Below are positions 43,106 to 53,833 of a stretch of 64,000 nt of DNA, one piece after another; within the stretch, counting starts at the first letter, position 1, and every line of letters begins with the position of its first letter. The notes under the pieces are model-generated. The model made no database searches, had not been told where the DNA came from, and worked only from the letters and a program-made list of their open reading frames with translations. Source of the stretch: Simmondsia chinensis (Eukaryota; Streptophyta; Magnoliopsida; Caryophyllales; Simmondsiaceae); NCBI GenBank assembly GCA_018398585.1, contig JAGTTD010000010.1, forward strand, positions 17,172,005 to 17,236,004. The letters are read 5' to 3'. Both the position numbers and the translations under genes were made by a program.

Positions 43106-43620
43106 TTTGTTAACAGGAGCTCGTTATTTTCTTACTATCGTTGATGATTTTAATCGTTGTACTTGGTTCTTCTTGATGAGGGAGGAATCCCAAGCTCACA
43201 AAATTCTTATAGATTTTTGTAGGATGGTTAGTACTCAATTTGGTTTTCAGGTGAAACAAGTGAGGAGCACCAATGGGCAAGAATTCAAGTACAGGCCTTT
43301 TGTTGGAATTGTATGCCCAACACAGGATTCAATTCCAAACATCATTGATTGAGGCACCTCAACAGAATGGGGTTGTAGAGCGGAAGCATAAGCACCTTTT
43401 AGAAGTTGGTCGAGCTCTTCGTTTCCAAGTAGGTTTGACAAAGAGGTTTTGGGTGAGTGTGTTTTGATAGTCGCTTATCTTATTAATTTAACTCCAATTG
43501 TTTTGCTCACTAATAAATGTCCATATGAGGTTTTGATGGGAAAACTACCCTCATATGAACATTTGAGAGTTTTCTTGTGTCGATGTTATTTTCATAATAA
43601 ATAACAAGATAAGTTAGAAA
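43106..43620 (+). pseudogene. Copia integrase core, broken
   Basis: ARYFLTIVDDFNRCTWFF contains the first catalytic Asp, NGQEFKYRPF the second Asp position replaced in context (usually DNGxEF), and EAPQQNGVVERKHKHLLEV the Glu region. A frameshift separates the last two. Confidence 0.75.
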
Positions 43621-44229
43621 GTCGTGCCACTTCAGGAATCTTTATAGTTTACCCTCATGGTCAAAGGGGGTACAAGATTTTTAATGTCAAAAATAACAAG
43701 AGTTGTCTCAAGAGATGTTCGGTTTTAGGAAGACGTTTTTCCTTACCTAAAACCCAATAATATTCAAACCACACTTGACGGGGATATGAATGAAATTGCT
43801 TTGGGTCGAAGTTATGGCTTTATTGATGATGAGGAACCGGTTCACATTGAACCGGTCTCTGCACAGGATGCTTCGGTTGGCAGTGAGCCGTCCAAAGAAT
43901 AAGCAGCACCACCGGCCGACCTGATGATGAAGGTCATTGTGGTTTGGACGACCACTAGCACAGTTCGAGTGGGGATAACAGTCCCCCCTTGAGTCCGGAT
44001 ATTGTTACTAGATGCAGTGGTCGTATTCAGGCAGTTCCGATTAAGTATCAAGACTACATTTGTGATGTTTCATCTTTTATAGCCAATACTCTTACTACCG
44101 TTTCATCGGCCAATTCAGGCATAGTCTATCCTATTTCAAATTTTATTTCTAACGCACAATTTTCCAATGCTCACGTTGCCATTTTAAATGTCATCAGTTC
44201 AAGTGATGAGCCCAAAACTTTTCAACAGG

Positions 44230-44990
44230 CCATATAGTACAAGCATCTGAGAGCCGCAATAGAAAAGAAGATACACGCCCTGGAGCAGAACCATACTTGG
44301 ACTTTAGAACATTTACCGAATGGGAAAAGAGCCATCGACTCAAAGTGGCTCTATAAAGTGAAGTACAAGTCAAATGGATCCATAGAGCGGTATAAGGCAC
44401 ATTTGGTTGCCAAGGGATTTACTCAAGTGGAAGGTATTGATCATCACAACAATTTTGCTCCCATTGCTAAATTAGTGACTATTCTTTGTGTTTTAGCAGT
44501 TGCCTCAGCCCAAAATTGAATTATATATCAGTTAGATGTGAACAATGCCTTCCTTCATTGAGATTTGGGCGAGAAATTTTACATGAAACTTGCTTTGGGT
44601 TTTGAGAAAAAAACATGAGGAGAAGGTTTGTTGCTTTCATTAATCTCTTTATGGTCTAAAACAAGCCTTCAAAAATTGGAAAGAAAAATTCACTTCCACC
44701 TTGATTAGTATTGGTTTTAGACAGTCTAGAACAAATTATTCTCTCTTCACGTATTTTCAAGAGAATGTATATACTGCTATTTTAATTCATGTGAATAAGT
44801 CTTTTGGTATTAAAGATTTGGGGCATGTCAAATTCTTCTTGGGAATAGAAGTAGCTCATTCCTCTAAAGGGATCATGTTAAATCAAAGAAAATATGTTTT
44901 AGACATTCTTAGTGAGGCCAGGATGTTGGGGGCTAAACCGGTTTCCACTCTAATTGTTCAAACCATGGGTTGGCCGACAAAGTCGGTGAT
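44230..44990 (+). pseudogene. Copia reverse transcriptase, YVDD deleted
   Basis: IDSKWLYKVKYKSNGSIERY, LVAKGFTQVEGIDHHNNFAP and IYQLDVNNAFLH are clear fingers and palm motifs. Near 44795 the reading passes directly from AILIHVN to KSFGIKDLGHVKFFLGIEVA, so the YVDD catalytic box and its surroundings are deleted. It cannot be active. Confidence 0.78.
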
Positions 44991-45670
44991 GTCGTGAACA
45001 ATGCGGGTCAATATAGGCACTTGGTGGGGAGGTTGTTGTATCTCACCATTACACGACTCGACATTTGCTACGCAATTCATGTTTTGAGTCAGCTTATGCA
45101 GGACCCTTGGCAACCTCATGTCGATGCCGTTACGCGTGTTTTGCAGTACCTAAAGGGTACGGTGTGTTTTTTCCATCAGATGGTGATTTTATGCTATGAG
45201 GTATTCTGATGCCGATTGGGCTGTTTGCCCAACCAGGAGATGCTCTACAATGGGTTATGTTGTTTTCTTAGGTGGCGCACCGGTTTCATGGCAGTCCGAG
45301 AAATAAAGTGTAGTATCCTGTTCCTCGGCCAAGGCTGAGTATTATTCAGTGGCCACGGCTACAAATGAGATTGTTTGGTTAAGACATTTATTATTTGATC
45401 TTAAGGTTCTTGTGCACGTTCCTTCGTTTTTGTTTCGTGGCAATCAAGCAACTTTGTATATAGCCTCTAATCCAGTCTTTCATTAGAGAACGAAGCACAT
45501 TGAGATCGATTATTATTTTGTTCGTGAGAAGCTGTTGGCCAAAGAACTTGCTACATCTTTTTGTTTCTTCAACAAATCAAGCTGCGGACGTTTTCATTAA
45601 AGCTTTAGGTTCTTCGAACTATTTGACAGTCGTTTGCAAGTTGGGCATGGTGAATCTTCACGCTTCAACT
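44991..45670 (+). pseudogene. Copia RNase H and end of pol, broken
   Basis: YRHLVGRLLYLTITRLDICY and AVTRVLQYLKGT lead into an RNase H region in shifting frames (SADWAVCPTRR-like, then a region like TKHIEIDYYFVREKL). The reading ends just before the AAAGAGGAG tract. Confidence 0.7.
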
Positions 45671-45680
45671 TAAAGAGGAG

Positions 45681-46081
45681 TGTTAAATACTAGTATTTGT
45701 CTAATTATATTTTCTTGTATTTCCTTATATTCTTTTTCTTTGTATATAGCTATAGGATGGTATATTCTTTGGCACCTTACAAGCATCATTGAAGGTATTC
45801 AAGGCATTCAAGACTTTTTCTTCCTCTTCCTTGGCTCATGTAACCGGCCCTTGATGGCCATTACTCTCCCTCATCTACTTTGTTTTCTTCCTTCATGTAA
45901 CTTGGGATTCTAGTGTTTTCTTTTATGTCTTGATATTCCAATTCTTTTCTATTTAAATGAAGGTTTTTATTTTATTCTACATATGCAATCAAAAGGAATT
46001 ATCCTTCATTCTTGTTCTTGTCTTATTTTGGCTTAAGTTAGTGTTCAAAAAATTTTAGCTTAAGTTATTTAAAATTTTATA
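45681..46081 (+). repeat. 3' LTR of copia 40904-46081
   Basis: About 401 bp and clearly diverged from the 5' copy, with a short internal duplication of TTTTAGCTTAAGTTATTTAA near 46045-46070. Confidence 0.85.
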
Positions 46082-46429
46082 GTTACTATCTAAGCTAGTG
46101 GCTAGTTAAACTTTATTAATAGAGAGTGTTGCCAGTTTACTTGGGATTTCAGTCACTTCAAACTAAATTGATACACTTATCAATTTATCCAAAGTTACCA
46201 CCTTATTACCGTGTTAGTTGAATTTACATATGTGCAAATTTACTCCACATCTACCTCAATCTCATTTAGCTTTTTTCTTATAAAATTTCTCCAGATGATC
46301 AAATATTTAGTTTGGTTATGGCAGACTGGGTTTCTAGTTAGGGCCAATATAGATTGACTATATGTATAAATCAAGGGTGGACCTAATTTTGGGTTTAGCT
46401 CTAAATGAAGGTCATTCACCCTATTTTGT

Positions 46430-47480
46430 AACATTTGAAAAAATTTCTTAGGTAATTGAACCTAAAGTTAAAATGACTTAAAATTGACTTGAGACGTCCT
46501 TTCCCTGACCTAAAAATGACATGATATTCAATTTTACCGACCCAACCCACCATTAATCTGAACCAACTTGGTTCAAATGACCTGAACTTAAACCTAACAC
46601 TAATGTCCGTAAATGAAATAATCGTTATAATTTGTCAATAATATAGACATCATTAAATTACAAGTAACATAATAAATATGTCGTTTAAAGTATTAATTGT
46701 TTTAAATATAATTTAACTTTTGTAAATAGTTCATAACACAAAGACATCAAATAGTGGAATTATGATTACCTAAATGGTTTCTTACTAAAATGACCTACAT
46801 ATTAGATGAGGTATTAGAAAATTACTTAACTTTTTTACTTTTTTAAGTCACAACTAATGCTGACATCGTTAACTTTAAAATAAATATGAAATTACCAAAC
46901 TACCCTTTCAATAAATTATAAACAAGTTTATAAATAAAAAAATACTTCTAAATTTTTTTTGGTGGCAAAAGCCTGTAGCAGCGCACTAAACCCTTAACAA
47001 TTTTACAAATTCAAAGGTGAAGGGTAATTTTTTTTTGGATGAAGTGAAGGGTGGTTTTGTCACTTGTAAAGTACATTACTTAATATAATTTAATTAAATT
47101 AAGTTAAACTTGTTATTTTGATGTATTTATATACCCAAAACGAGGCGTTTTATTTGATGGAAAGTCAATTGTGTTGGCATTAGGTGTGACGTTGAAAAGT
47201 TTTTGAAAAGTTTAAATGTGACTTTGAAAAATTAGAAAAGTTAGTTTTCTGATAGCTCACCTAATATGTATGTGGTTTTTAGTTAAAAATTCTACCTGAA
47301 AGCCATACAACTGACTCAATATTGACTGAAACCCAACATGACTTGAAAAAATGGTGACCCAAACCCAACTTGACTTGAGTGCAAGTAAAAGTCAAAAATG
47401 ACCCAAGCCTTAATGAGTCAACTCTAACTCGATCCCAACAAAGTTTATTATATACCCTAAAAGACCCCGAATAGGTATAG
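46430..47480. repeat. GACCCAA-rich TIR element, decayed and split
   Basis: Left (46440-46776) and right (47294-47470) parts resemble the halves of the element at 39333, including the AT-rich centre with AATAATATAGACAT and ATAATAAATAT. Termini are too worn to define. The gap is filled by a second element (46777-47293). Confidence 0.5.
46777..47293. mobile_element. Mutator-type MITE nested in GACCCAA element
   Basis: The arms are inverted: ACTAAAATGACCTACATATTAG at left (shortened) against ACTAAAAACCACATACATATTAG on the complement of the right. A 9-bp flank pair ACCTAAATG and ACCTGAAAG (two mismatches) lies at 46768-46776 and 47294-47302. Arms exceed 70 bases. No coding. Confidence 0.6.
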
Positions 47481-47526
47481 ACCGTCTGAACCTTGAGAAC
47501 TAGACCGCAACATCAACTAATGTATA

Positions 47527-47610
47527 AGCCCATTCAAAATTTGAGCCCAAATATTAAATCAGCCCGTTGTCCAAATCATTTCTAAGAAATATTCAATTGG
47601 GTTAGGGTTT
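47527..47610 (+). promoter_or_regulatory. Promoter-like cluster: site II motifs and telo-box
   Basis: Minus-strand TGGGCT (site II) at 47527-47532 and 47544-47549, a CGGGCT variant at 47561-47566, and TTAGGGTTT (telo-box complement) at 47602-47610. Together these are typical of plant ribosomal-protein and mitochondrial-biogenesis gene promoters. Confidence 0.5.
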
Positions 47611-47634
47611 TCTAGTTGCCCTGAACAAGCCTAG

Positions 47635-47802
47635 CCCTGTCAACAACCAAAAAAAAAAAAAAAAACAAACACCTAGCCAAAAGTCAACAAACAAACCGCT
47701 ACTTCTCTTCGAAACACCGTGCCACCACCGCATTGTACCATGCCTACAACATCGTAGCGCCGCCTCGCCGCCGCACCACCACCAGATCACTGTTTCTTGA
47801 AC
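47635..47802 (+). other. Possible non-coding first exon (5' leader)
   Basis: A GC-richer pyrimidine/CCACC-rich segment ends at a good donor ACTG|GTAGGT (47802/47803). It has no long open frame. I propose it as the leader exon of the S6-type gene whose ATG is at 59036. An alternative is an unrelated or dead promoter. Confidence 0.35.
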
Positions 47803-47953
47803 TGGTAGGTGTCAGTTTCTTAAATTTGTAACACTATTTGCGTTAACTTGTAGCAATCCGTTTTTTCTATCACATTTTGCCCTAATGAAGCCCTAGTTTT
47901 TAATTTCAGTTGTACGCATAAAAAATTGTCTTGTGTTTAGAGAACACAGCATT

Positions 47954-48183
47954 TGTTGCGAACCTAAACAAAAATATACTATAAACTAAAAAAAAGCATT
48001 AAAAGAGACATAAAAAAAATATAAGATAACATTTCATTTGATTGATTGAATATGGATTACAATGCCCCTATTTATAGAATGAAGCTTCTTCTAGGTAGGG
48101 CCCACTGACTTACTATTAGACTACTACAATACTGAATATCTTAATACTATAGACCATAAATAGCTAATTTAGGATCGTATCAA
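47954..48183 (-). repeat. 3' LTR (minus) of gag-only element
   Basis: 230 bp direct repeat partner of 49693-49924. Confidence 0.85.
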
Positions 48184-48297
48184 TACTTTCCCCTTTGAGA
48201 GACCCTTGTCCTTAAGGGTTTAGTATAATACTCCAGTACTTCTAGAAAAATAATAAATTTTTTTTTTGTCATCATTTTTTGTTAGATCAATTTTCTA

Positions 48298-49653
48298 CTA
48301 TTGTCCCCCAGGATCAAATACATTAGGTACAAATTTTACTAACTTAAACTGTCTAAAATTAATAATAGATATTATACCCTTTTTTCCAAAAATATTTAAG
48401 TTGAGAGTAATTATGTGGTTATAAATAAATAAAGGGGTAGAATTATAATTTTGTTTTAAAATACCCCTAACCCTAGTCCCCAGTTCCCCCTCCCAGCGCC
48501 GTTGACCCTGTCTCCCCATCTTCCACACCCACATCGTCACTTTCCGGTGGCCGTCAGGCGGCGCTTTGCCGCGGCAGCAAGCGGGACGGCCCCCCCTTCT
48601 CGTTCCTCTCCCATACCTCTTCGAACTACCTACTGCTCGCGTTCTCCTCTCTCTCTTCGTCGAATCAAGGCGCTCTCTATGGTGGTGGCGACGCCCAGCC
48701 TCCGGGGCGGTGTTCGACCTCGGTGCGGCTGATTTCCCCCCTTCGACCCTTATCTTCGTCGTTCTCGTTCTCCTTCGTTCTTCCGGACCCTCCTTCGTCC
48801 TTTGCGTCTGGATAGGCGTCGGTCTTAAGCCCGTTCGTTCGGCCTCGTCGTTGCTCAGAACCCCTCTCTTCGGCTGGTTCTCCATTGATTCTCCCGGTTC
48901 CACCTCTTGGTCGTGGCCTTTCCTCTTCGTTGCCTCTTCGTCCCTCAATTCTGGTACGTCTTCGATCTTTGTCCTCTGTCCTTCATCTTCTTCTTCGGGT
49001 GGGTGGGTATTCTCGGTCTGGGTGGTTGGGGGTGTCTCCGGTGGTGGCTCCGGTGTTACCGGAAAAACACCGTCTGTTTCCGGCGAAATCCGGCCGGAAA
49101 CCGCCACTACTGGCATTGTAATTTGTACTGATTTTTCCTGATTTTTCAACCTATCTTGAAGGTCATTGAGTTTTTGTAGGATTGTTGCTATTGTGTTTTG
49201 AGTCCCAGCAACTGCTACCGGATCGATTTCTATCGAGTGGGTTTGTGTTTCGTGGGGATAGGTTAGAGGTGGGTAATAGTGGCTGGGGGTGAGGTCGCTG
49301 GTGGTGAATGTGGTGGGTGGTTGTGGGTAGTAGAGGTCTGTGGTAGGTGGTTGTGGGTAGTAGTGGTCGGGTGGGTAGTGGTGGTGGGACTGGTGGTCGG
49401 TTGGTGGGTAGAGGTCAGGTGGGTAGTGGTGGTGGGTCTGGTGGTCGGTTGGTGGGTAGAGGTGGGGTGAGTGTTGGTGGATCGGGTTGATGGTGTGAGG
49501 GTGGTAGTCAAGTGGTGTGGGGTGAGAGTGGTAGTCAAGTGGTGGTGGCGGTGGCGGCTGTCTGGCGGCAGAAAGGGTGGCTGCCACCTGTCGTGGTGGT
49601 CCTCCCTGGTGGCTCCATGGTGGGACCGTTTGAGTCCGGCTTCGGGTATACAT
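48298..49653 (-). CDS. Proline-rich gag-like protein of non-autonomous element
   Basis: A 451-codon frame starts at ATG 49653, which begins MYTRSRTQ about 40 bases after the LTR (the upstream frame would enter the primer site). Residues 20-150 are Pro/His/Tyr/Thr-rich with repeated PPTDHQxHHHYPPDLY-like units. Residues 155-185 (TIATILQKLNDLQDRLKNQEK) form a likely coiled coil, then acidic Pro/Glu-rich and Arg-rich basic regions. There is no zinc knuckle or pol motif. A particle protein role is inferred from position. The composition makes even the frame's continuity beyond residue 350 uncertain. Confidence 0.6.
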   Translation of the reverse strand: MYTRSRTQTVPPWSHQGGPPRQVAATLSAARQPPPPPPLDYHSHPTPLDYHPHTINPIHQHSPHLYPPTDHQTHHHYPPDLYPPTDHQSHHHYPPDHYYPQPPTTDLYYPQPPTTFTTSDLTPSHYYPPLTYPHETQTHSIEIDPVAVAGTQNTIATILQKLNDLQDRLKNQEKSVQITMPVVAVSGRISPETDGVFPVTPEPPPETPPTTQTENTHPPEEEDEGQRTKIEDVPELRDEEATKRKGHDQEVEPGESMENQPKRGVLSNDEAERTGLRPTPIQTQRTKEGPEERRRTRTTKIRVEGGKSAAPRSNTAPEAGRRHHHRERLDSTKRERRTRAVGSSKRYGRGTRRGGRPACCRGKAPPDGHRKVTMWVWKMGRQGQRRWEGELGTRVRGILKQNYNSTPLFIYNHIITLNLNIFGKKGIISIINFRQFKLVKFVPNVFDPGGQ

Positions 49654-49692
49654 TGTACGCACAGTCCGAGAACCGACAAGCTCTGATACCAA

Positions 49693-49924
49693 TGTTGCGA
49701 ACCTAAATAAAAGTATACTATAAACTAAAGGAAAGCATTAAAAGAGACATAAACGAAAAACATAAGATGACATTTCATTTGATTGATTGAATATGGATTA
49801 CAATGCCCCTATTTATAGAATGAAGCTCTCTTCTAGGTAGGGCCCGCTGACTTACTATTAGACTACTACGATACTAAATACCTTAATACTATATACCCTA
49901 AATACCTAATTTAGGATCGTATCA
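49693..49924 (-). repeat. 5' LTR (minus) of gag-only element
   Basis: 232 bp, about 95 percent like 47954-48183 by eye, adjacent to the primer binding site. Confidence 0.85.
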
Positions 49925-50216
49925 GCGTTGCACACAAATTGGAGGAGACCTCAATTTCTGGTACGCTCTAGAAACCTTTCTTCATTTTGGAATTGCTGCA
50001 AGCTTGGTTGACTTTTAGTATAGGAATTGATAACTATATGGTATCTGTTGTGATCCAAATCAATCCAAGACAAGTGAACTACAATCAACTCAAAAACAGT
50101 AGTATAGTAGTATGAAAATTGTAATCCATACAAAGATAGTATAGGTAAGGTTTGTATAATAAGAGGAAAGATAAGGGGAGATAGAGAGTAGAGATAGAAA
50201 GAGGGAGCCAAACTTA
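49925..50216 (+). other. Intergenic or intron sequence
   Basis: No gene recognised. If the leader-exon idea is right this is intron of the S6-type gene. Confidence 0.4.
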
Positions 50217-50644
50217 CCCCCTGTTTAGCAACGGGATAAAGAGGGGTAAAGGGGGGTAAGGGTAAAGAGGGGTAATTTTCTACCTCTGTTTGACAAAGTT
50301 ATTCGAAGGGTAAATGGGGGTAATTTTTTACCCCCCTTTACCCCCCATTACCCCTCTTTACCCCCAATTTTTTTAACCCCCAAATTGGGGGAGTAAAGGG
50401 GGGAAAGGGTAATTTTTAAAATTTTTTTGACACTTTTACCCTTATTTTAACTATAACTCTCTTTATCCTTACTCCTTTACCCAATTGCCAAACAAGAGTA
50501 ACTCATTTACCCCTCTTAATTTGACATATTCAAACAAGGGTAAAATACTACCTTACCCTACCCCCCCGCCCTTTACCCTCCTTTACCCCTCTTTACCTCA
50601 TTTACCCCTCTTTACCCTCCTTTACCCTGTTGCCAAACAAAGCA
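50217..50644. mobile_element. Tourist-like MITE, copy 1
   Basis: TTA duplications (50214-50216, 50645-50647) flank ends CCCCCTGTTTAGCAAC and, on complement, TGCTTTGTTTGGCAAC. The interior is full of GGGGTAAA and TTTACCCC. The TTA duplication fits PIF/Harbinger. No coding. Confidence 0.75.
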
Positions 50645-51000
50645 TTAGGGAGAAAGAGGAGAGAGAGAGACTTGCATTTCAAAATCATACATTCTACCTC
50701 TCTTCTAAGTAAAGCCCTTATATACAGAGTTAGGGAAGGGGTGTAGTTGGAATATAAGATTTATTGTATTTATCTATACTTAAATTACCTCTCACTACAT
50801 TATAGATTGTATCAATATCGTTTTCAAACAATCAGGTTATTTTTTTTATTTTTGGAAACTATAGCTCTACCTGTGGTCAGTCACAAGCTGCGCTTGTAAC
50901 ATTCTTTGGACTTGATGTAGAGGTAGGCCTTTTCAACTGATGATGAAAAGAAACCCTTACCCGTTGTTTGGCAACTGGATAAAGAGGGGTAAGAGTAATG

Positions 51001-51556
51001 TGTTATGATCCAAGAATCCGAGGCATGAGATGATGGTGGCTGTGTTGCTGTCCTGCTGCTATGTTGCTGCTGTGAGCTGCTGCAATGGTGGCTGTCTTGC
51101 AGCCATTTGATGATCATTTAGTGTAGGGAAGTTGTATTAGCTTGTTGATATTGTAACTAGAATGAGTCTTGATGTAATTAGTTGCATAAGTCTCTTGTTA
51201 AGTCATGTAATGAGTGAACTTTAGTGGCATGTGGCCTAGGTGGTCATTGGCCGGTCAAGGTTGGTGGCTAATTAGTTAGATGGCGGTTAAGTCGGTTGGG
51301 CCATGGGTCCATATGCATTGTATCTCTAGATATTTTTAGTCTTAAGCCATCCTAAGAGGAAGTAGTATAAGTAGATAGCTCTAGCTTGTAATCCATTACA
51401 ACTTTGATGAATGAATTGGATATCTCTTGATATCTCTCTCTACTTCTCATCTCCTTTCCCTTCTTATCTCATCTAAACTCTATATTCTTTCTCATCTCAT
51501 ACTCTCACTATCCCAACCAAGGTTGAGGTTCAAGAGCAATCTTTGAAACCTTAACA
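51001..51556 (+). repeat. 5' LTR of 51001-56270 element
   Basis: 556 bp. Ends CCTTAACA before the tRNA-Met primer site. Confidence 0.92.
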
Positions 51557-52645
51557 AGTGGTATCAGAGCCTTAATTTGGCTTCCGAATCAAGCTCTAAA
51601 TTAGAAAAAATTACAAAATCTGATTGATTGTGTTGCAATTAATCAACAAAAACAGTTTGATACTGATTTAGTTCAGTTTTTGTGATTAGGAATTCAATTC
51701 TGCATTTTGAATTTGAGATTGGCGGTTACTGACATATGCAATATTCATAGCCTGCATATTGCCTGGGAGTTGCTTTCGGTTGGGATTAAAATTGATCAAA
51801 TTACATTGATGGAAGTTCAATTGATCAGTATTTGTTGATTACATTCACATCAAGGCTGATTCAGATTGAATTCAGTTGAATCGATCAATCATTAGCTGCT
51901 GAAGTGAGTGCTGAAGCAAGCAGTAGTTGTTGAAGTGAATGCTAAGCTAAACTGTTCTTGATCAATTATTCATTGATCAGTTGGAGAAGAAGTTAAACGT
52001 GAGCTAATTGATCCACATTACATTTGATCATCATCAAAAGATCAGAAACTAGCTGAATTAAGGTTAATTCAGATTCTATAATTCAGTAACTGAGGTTGAG
52101 GTAACGGTTTCTGAACTTCAAGTTACAATTCGATGAGAATTTGTGTTTGTTGCTGGTTTGTGATGAAATTGTGTTGATAAGCATAGAAGTGGTGCGAATT
52201 CATCAAAATCTGTGCGTGGTTCTTAAGAATTATATATTATTGAGTCGATAGTTGCTTAGGCGAAAATCTGACAACGAACTGAGCACTGAAAGCGTTGAAT
52301 CCGATTTCATCCTTGAAGGTTGTGGTGAATCGTGTGTTTTAATCATCATTACAGACAAAATCGAACCTACTTCAGATTCTTAGTTTGAAGTATTCAAGAA
52401 AGCATCTCTGTTAGGGTTTGTTCGAAGAGTTAGGGGTCGTGCGCGAACTCTACAAGTTATGGTTTGTAATCAGTGATGATTGTCGAACCGTTAGCAAGGG
52501 ATTGTTTGTACGAACGAAATAGTGGAACTTCGTTAAGCAATTGGTTGTGGAAGAGTTGCGAAACAAGTCTCCCTCTTCTGCGATTTTCGAACTCGCATCC
52601 TGCGAACTGAGTTGTTCCAGATTGAAGTTGTTGTTCATTGTCAAT
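51557..52645 (+). other. Long leader of the LTR element
   Basis: Begins with AGTGGTATCAGAGCC. It is rich in TTGATC, GATCAAT and AATTGATC words and has no long frame. The 1.1 kb length is unusual for a gag leader and may hold packaging signals; this is inference. Confidence 0.5.
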
Positions 52646-53833
52646 ATGGCTGAGTTGAATGAGCAGTTGGAGAAATTAAGGCAAGAATTGAGACAAGAAC
52701 GTGAGGAATTTCAGAAAAGGAGACAGGAATGGGACGAAATGATGCAGCGAAATATGATTCGGCAATGTTTAGCTTATCCTAACATCAGTCGTGATTGTGC
52801 TGCTGTTCTTGATGCAAATGAGTTTCCGGAGCTAGCGGATAGCGTTAGACAACGGAAGTTCCGTGTTGAGCGAAAAGAGAGAGTGGAATCTGTTGCCGTT
52901 GGAGATAAACTCGTCCCCGATTATGCCGAAATTGTTGAACACAAGCTAGAAGACCCTGAGTTTGAACAAGTTGATCCTTATGAAGACTCTTTGCTAGAGT
53001 TAGAGTATCTTGATGATGTTTGGGCACAGTATGACATACATCCGAAATGGGAATACGATTTTCATGTCAAAGGAATGTTAAATAAAGCAAAGAGTAAGGC
53101 GAAGAGGAACCATCTAAATGAAGCGTTGAAAGACGTTTGGGGTAAAAAGAAGTTTACAAAGCAGAAATTGAAGCAGGAGGTTGTGTTTCAGCCTAGAATG
53201 CTTGATGATCAACAAGAATTAGCTCAAGATTCTGGTCTTATTGATGTATATGCTGGTATACAAGATTCAGATAAGCATGTTGGTATACAAGGATTGGTTG
53301 CAGCAGAATCTGTGATTCCAATTGGAAAACTTGATGCCACTGCTGGGATATCACTGAAAACATCTCCAAATCTGTTAAGTAATACTCCATGGCAAGCTGG
53401 TATGCAGAATCGAAGCACCTTCATACCTGAGCAATCTCATTCTGTTGGGAAAGCTGAGTTTATTGCTGTAGTAACAATGGAAGCACCACAAAAGGTGCTA
53501 AGCACTTCGCCAAGGTATCTTGATACTCGTAATCAGCAATGGGTTTGTGATGGTAGTGATGCAATTGATACATTGCAAGGTTCTTGGAGTAGAGAAAAGG
53601 AGAATTCAAATGTACACTCTTATGACGAGTTACCTCTTGATCCGGGAGAAGATTCTCAAGCTTATATGAAGCCGAAAAGAGTTAAATTTCTGCTGAAAAG
53701 AATTACTCAAGCCGCGAGAGTGCGTTTCAAGGTTCAACGAAGGAGAAACATGGTGCTATACAAGCAATTGATTTGTTGGAGGTGTATAAGTTCAGTAAGG
53801 TGCTGCAACAGGTTTCTACACAGACCAAAATGA
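52646..53833 (+). CDS. Unrecognised ORF A of LTR element (coiled-coil start)
   Basis: ATG 52646 is preferred over the upstream non-ATG extension because residues 1-45 (LNEQLEKLRQELRQEREEFQ, then a W-D-E-M-M phrase) form a strong coiled coil. Residues 90-150 are acidic (DPYEDSLLELEYLDDVW), then a basic KAKSKAKRN patch, and a second basic cluster near the end (KPKRVKFLLKR, RRRN). It has 395 codons. Near 53745 the likely original frame shifts, since continuing in the other frame gives EKHGAIQAIDLLEVYKF and enters ORF B. No family is recognised. By position it could act as a gag-like protein. Confidence 0.55.
   Translation: MAELNEQLEKLRQELRQEREEFQKRRQEWDEMMQRNMIRQCLAYPNISRDCAAVLDANEFPELADSVRQRKFRVERKERVESVAVGDKLVPDYAEIVEHKLEDPEFEQVDPYEDSLLELEYLDDVWAQYDIHPKWEYDFHVKGMLNKAKSKAKRNHLNEALKDVWGKKKFTKQKLKQEVVFQPRMLDDQQELAQDSGLIDVYAGIQDSDKHVGIQGLVAAESVIPIGKLDATAGISLKTSPNLLSNTPWQAGMQNRSTFIPEQSHSVGKAEFIAVVTMEAPQKVLSTSPRYLDTRNQQWVCDGSDAIDTLQGSWSREKENSNVHSYDELPLDPGEDSQAYMKPKRVKFLLKRITQAARVRFKVQRRRNMVLYKQLICWRCISSVRCCNRFLHRPK

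Larger units (their letters stand above)
40904..46081 (+). mobile_element. Decayed full-length Ty1/copia retrotransposon
   Basis: LTRs lie at 40904-41297 and 45681-46081 (TGTTAAATACTAGTATTTG start, TTTTACA or TTTTATA end). The flanks are GTTAT and GTTAC (40899-40903, 46082-46086). TGGTATCAGAGC, the primer site, follows the 5' LTR at 41298, and AAAGAGGAG, the polypurine tract, precedes the 3' LTR. gag, protease, integrase, reverse transcriptase and RNase H follow in copia order but are cut by many stops and frameshifts. Confidence 0.92.
47954..49924 (-). mobile_element. Gag-only LTR retrotransposon (TR-GAG/LARD type)
   Basis: Direct LTRs at 47954-48183 and 49693-49924 read, on minus, TGATACGATCC...GGTTCGCAACA. 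Flanks are GCATT and GCGTT. On the minus strand TTGGTATCAGAGCTTG (primer site) follows the right-hand LTR, and AAAGGGGAAAGTAT (polypurine) precedes the left-hand one. The 1.5 kb interior has one long ORF and no pol. It therefore depends on another element for enzymes. Confidence 0.85.

Noticed and set aside
48502..49141. Plus-strand frames of 74-191 codons
   Set aside because: They are shadows of the GC-rich minus-strand gag-like ORF of the element at 47954-49924.
51557..51575. tRNA gene suggested by GGTATCAGAGCC-type sequences (also at 41298, 9022, 49680)
   Set aside because: These are 12-15 base primer binding sites next to LTR ends. No cloverleaf or box A/box B pair is present.
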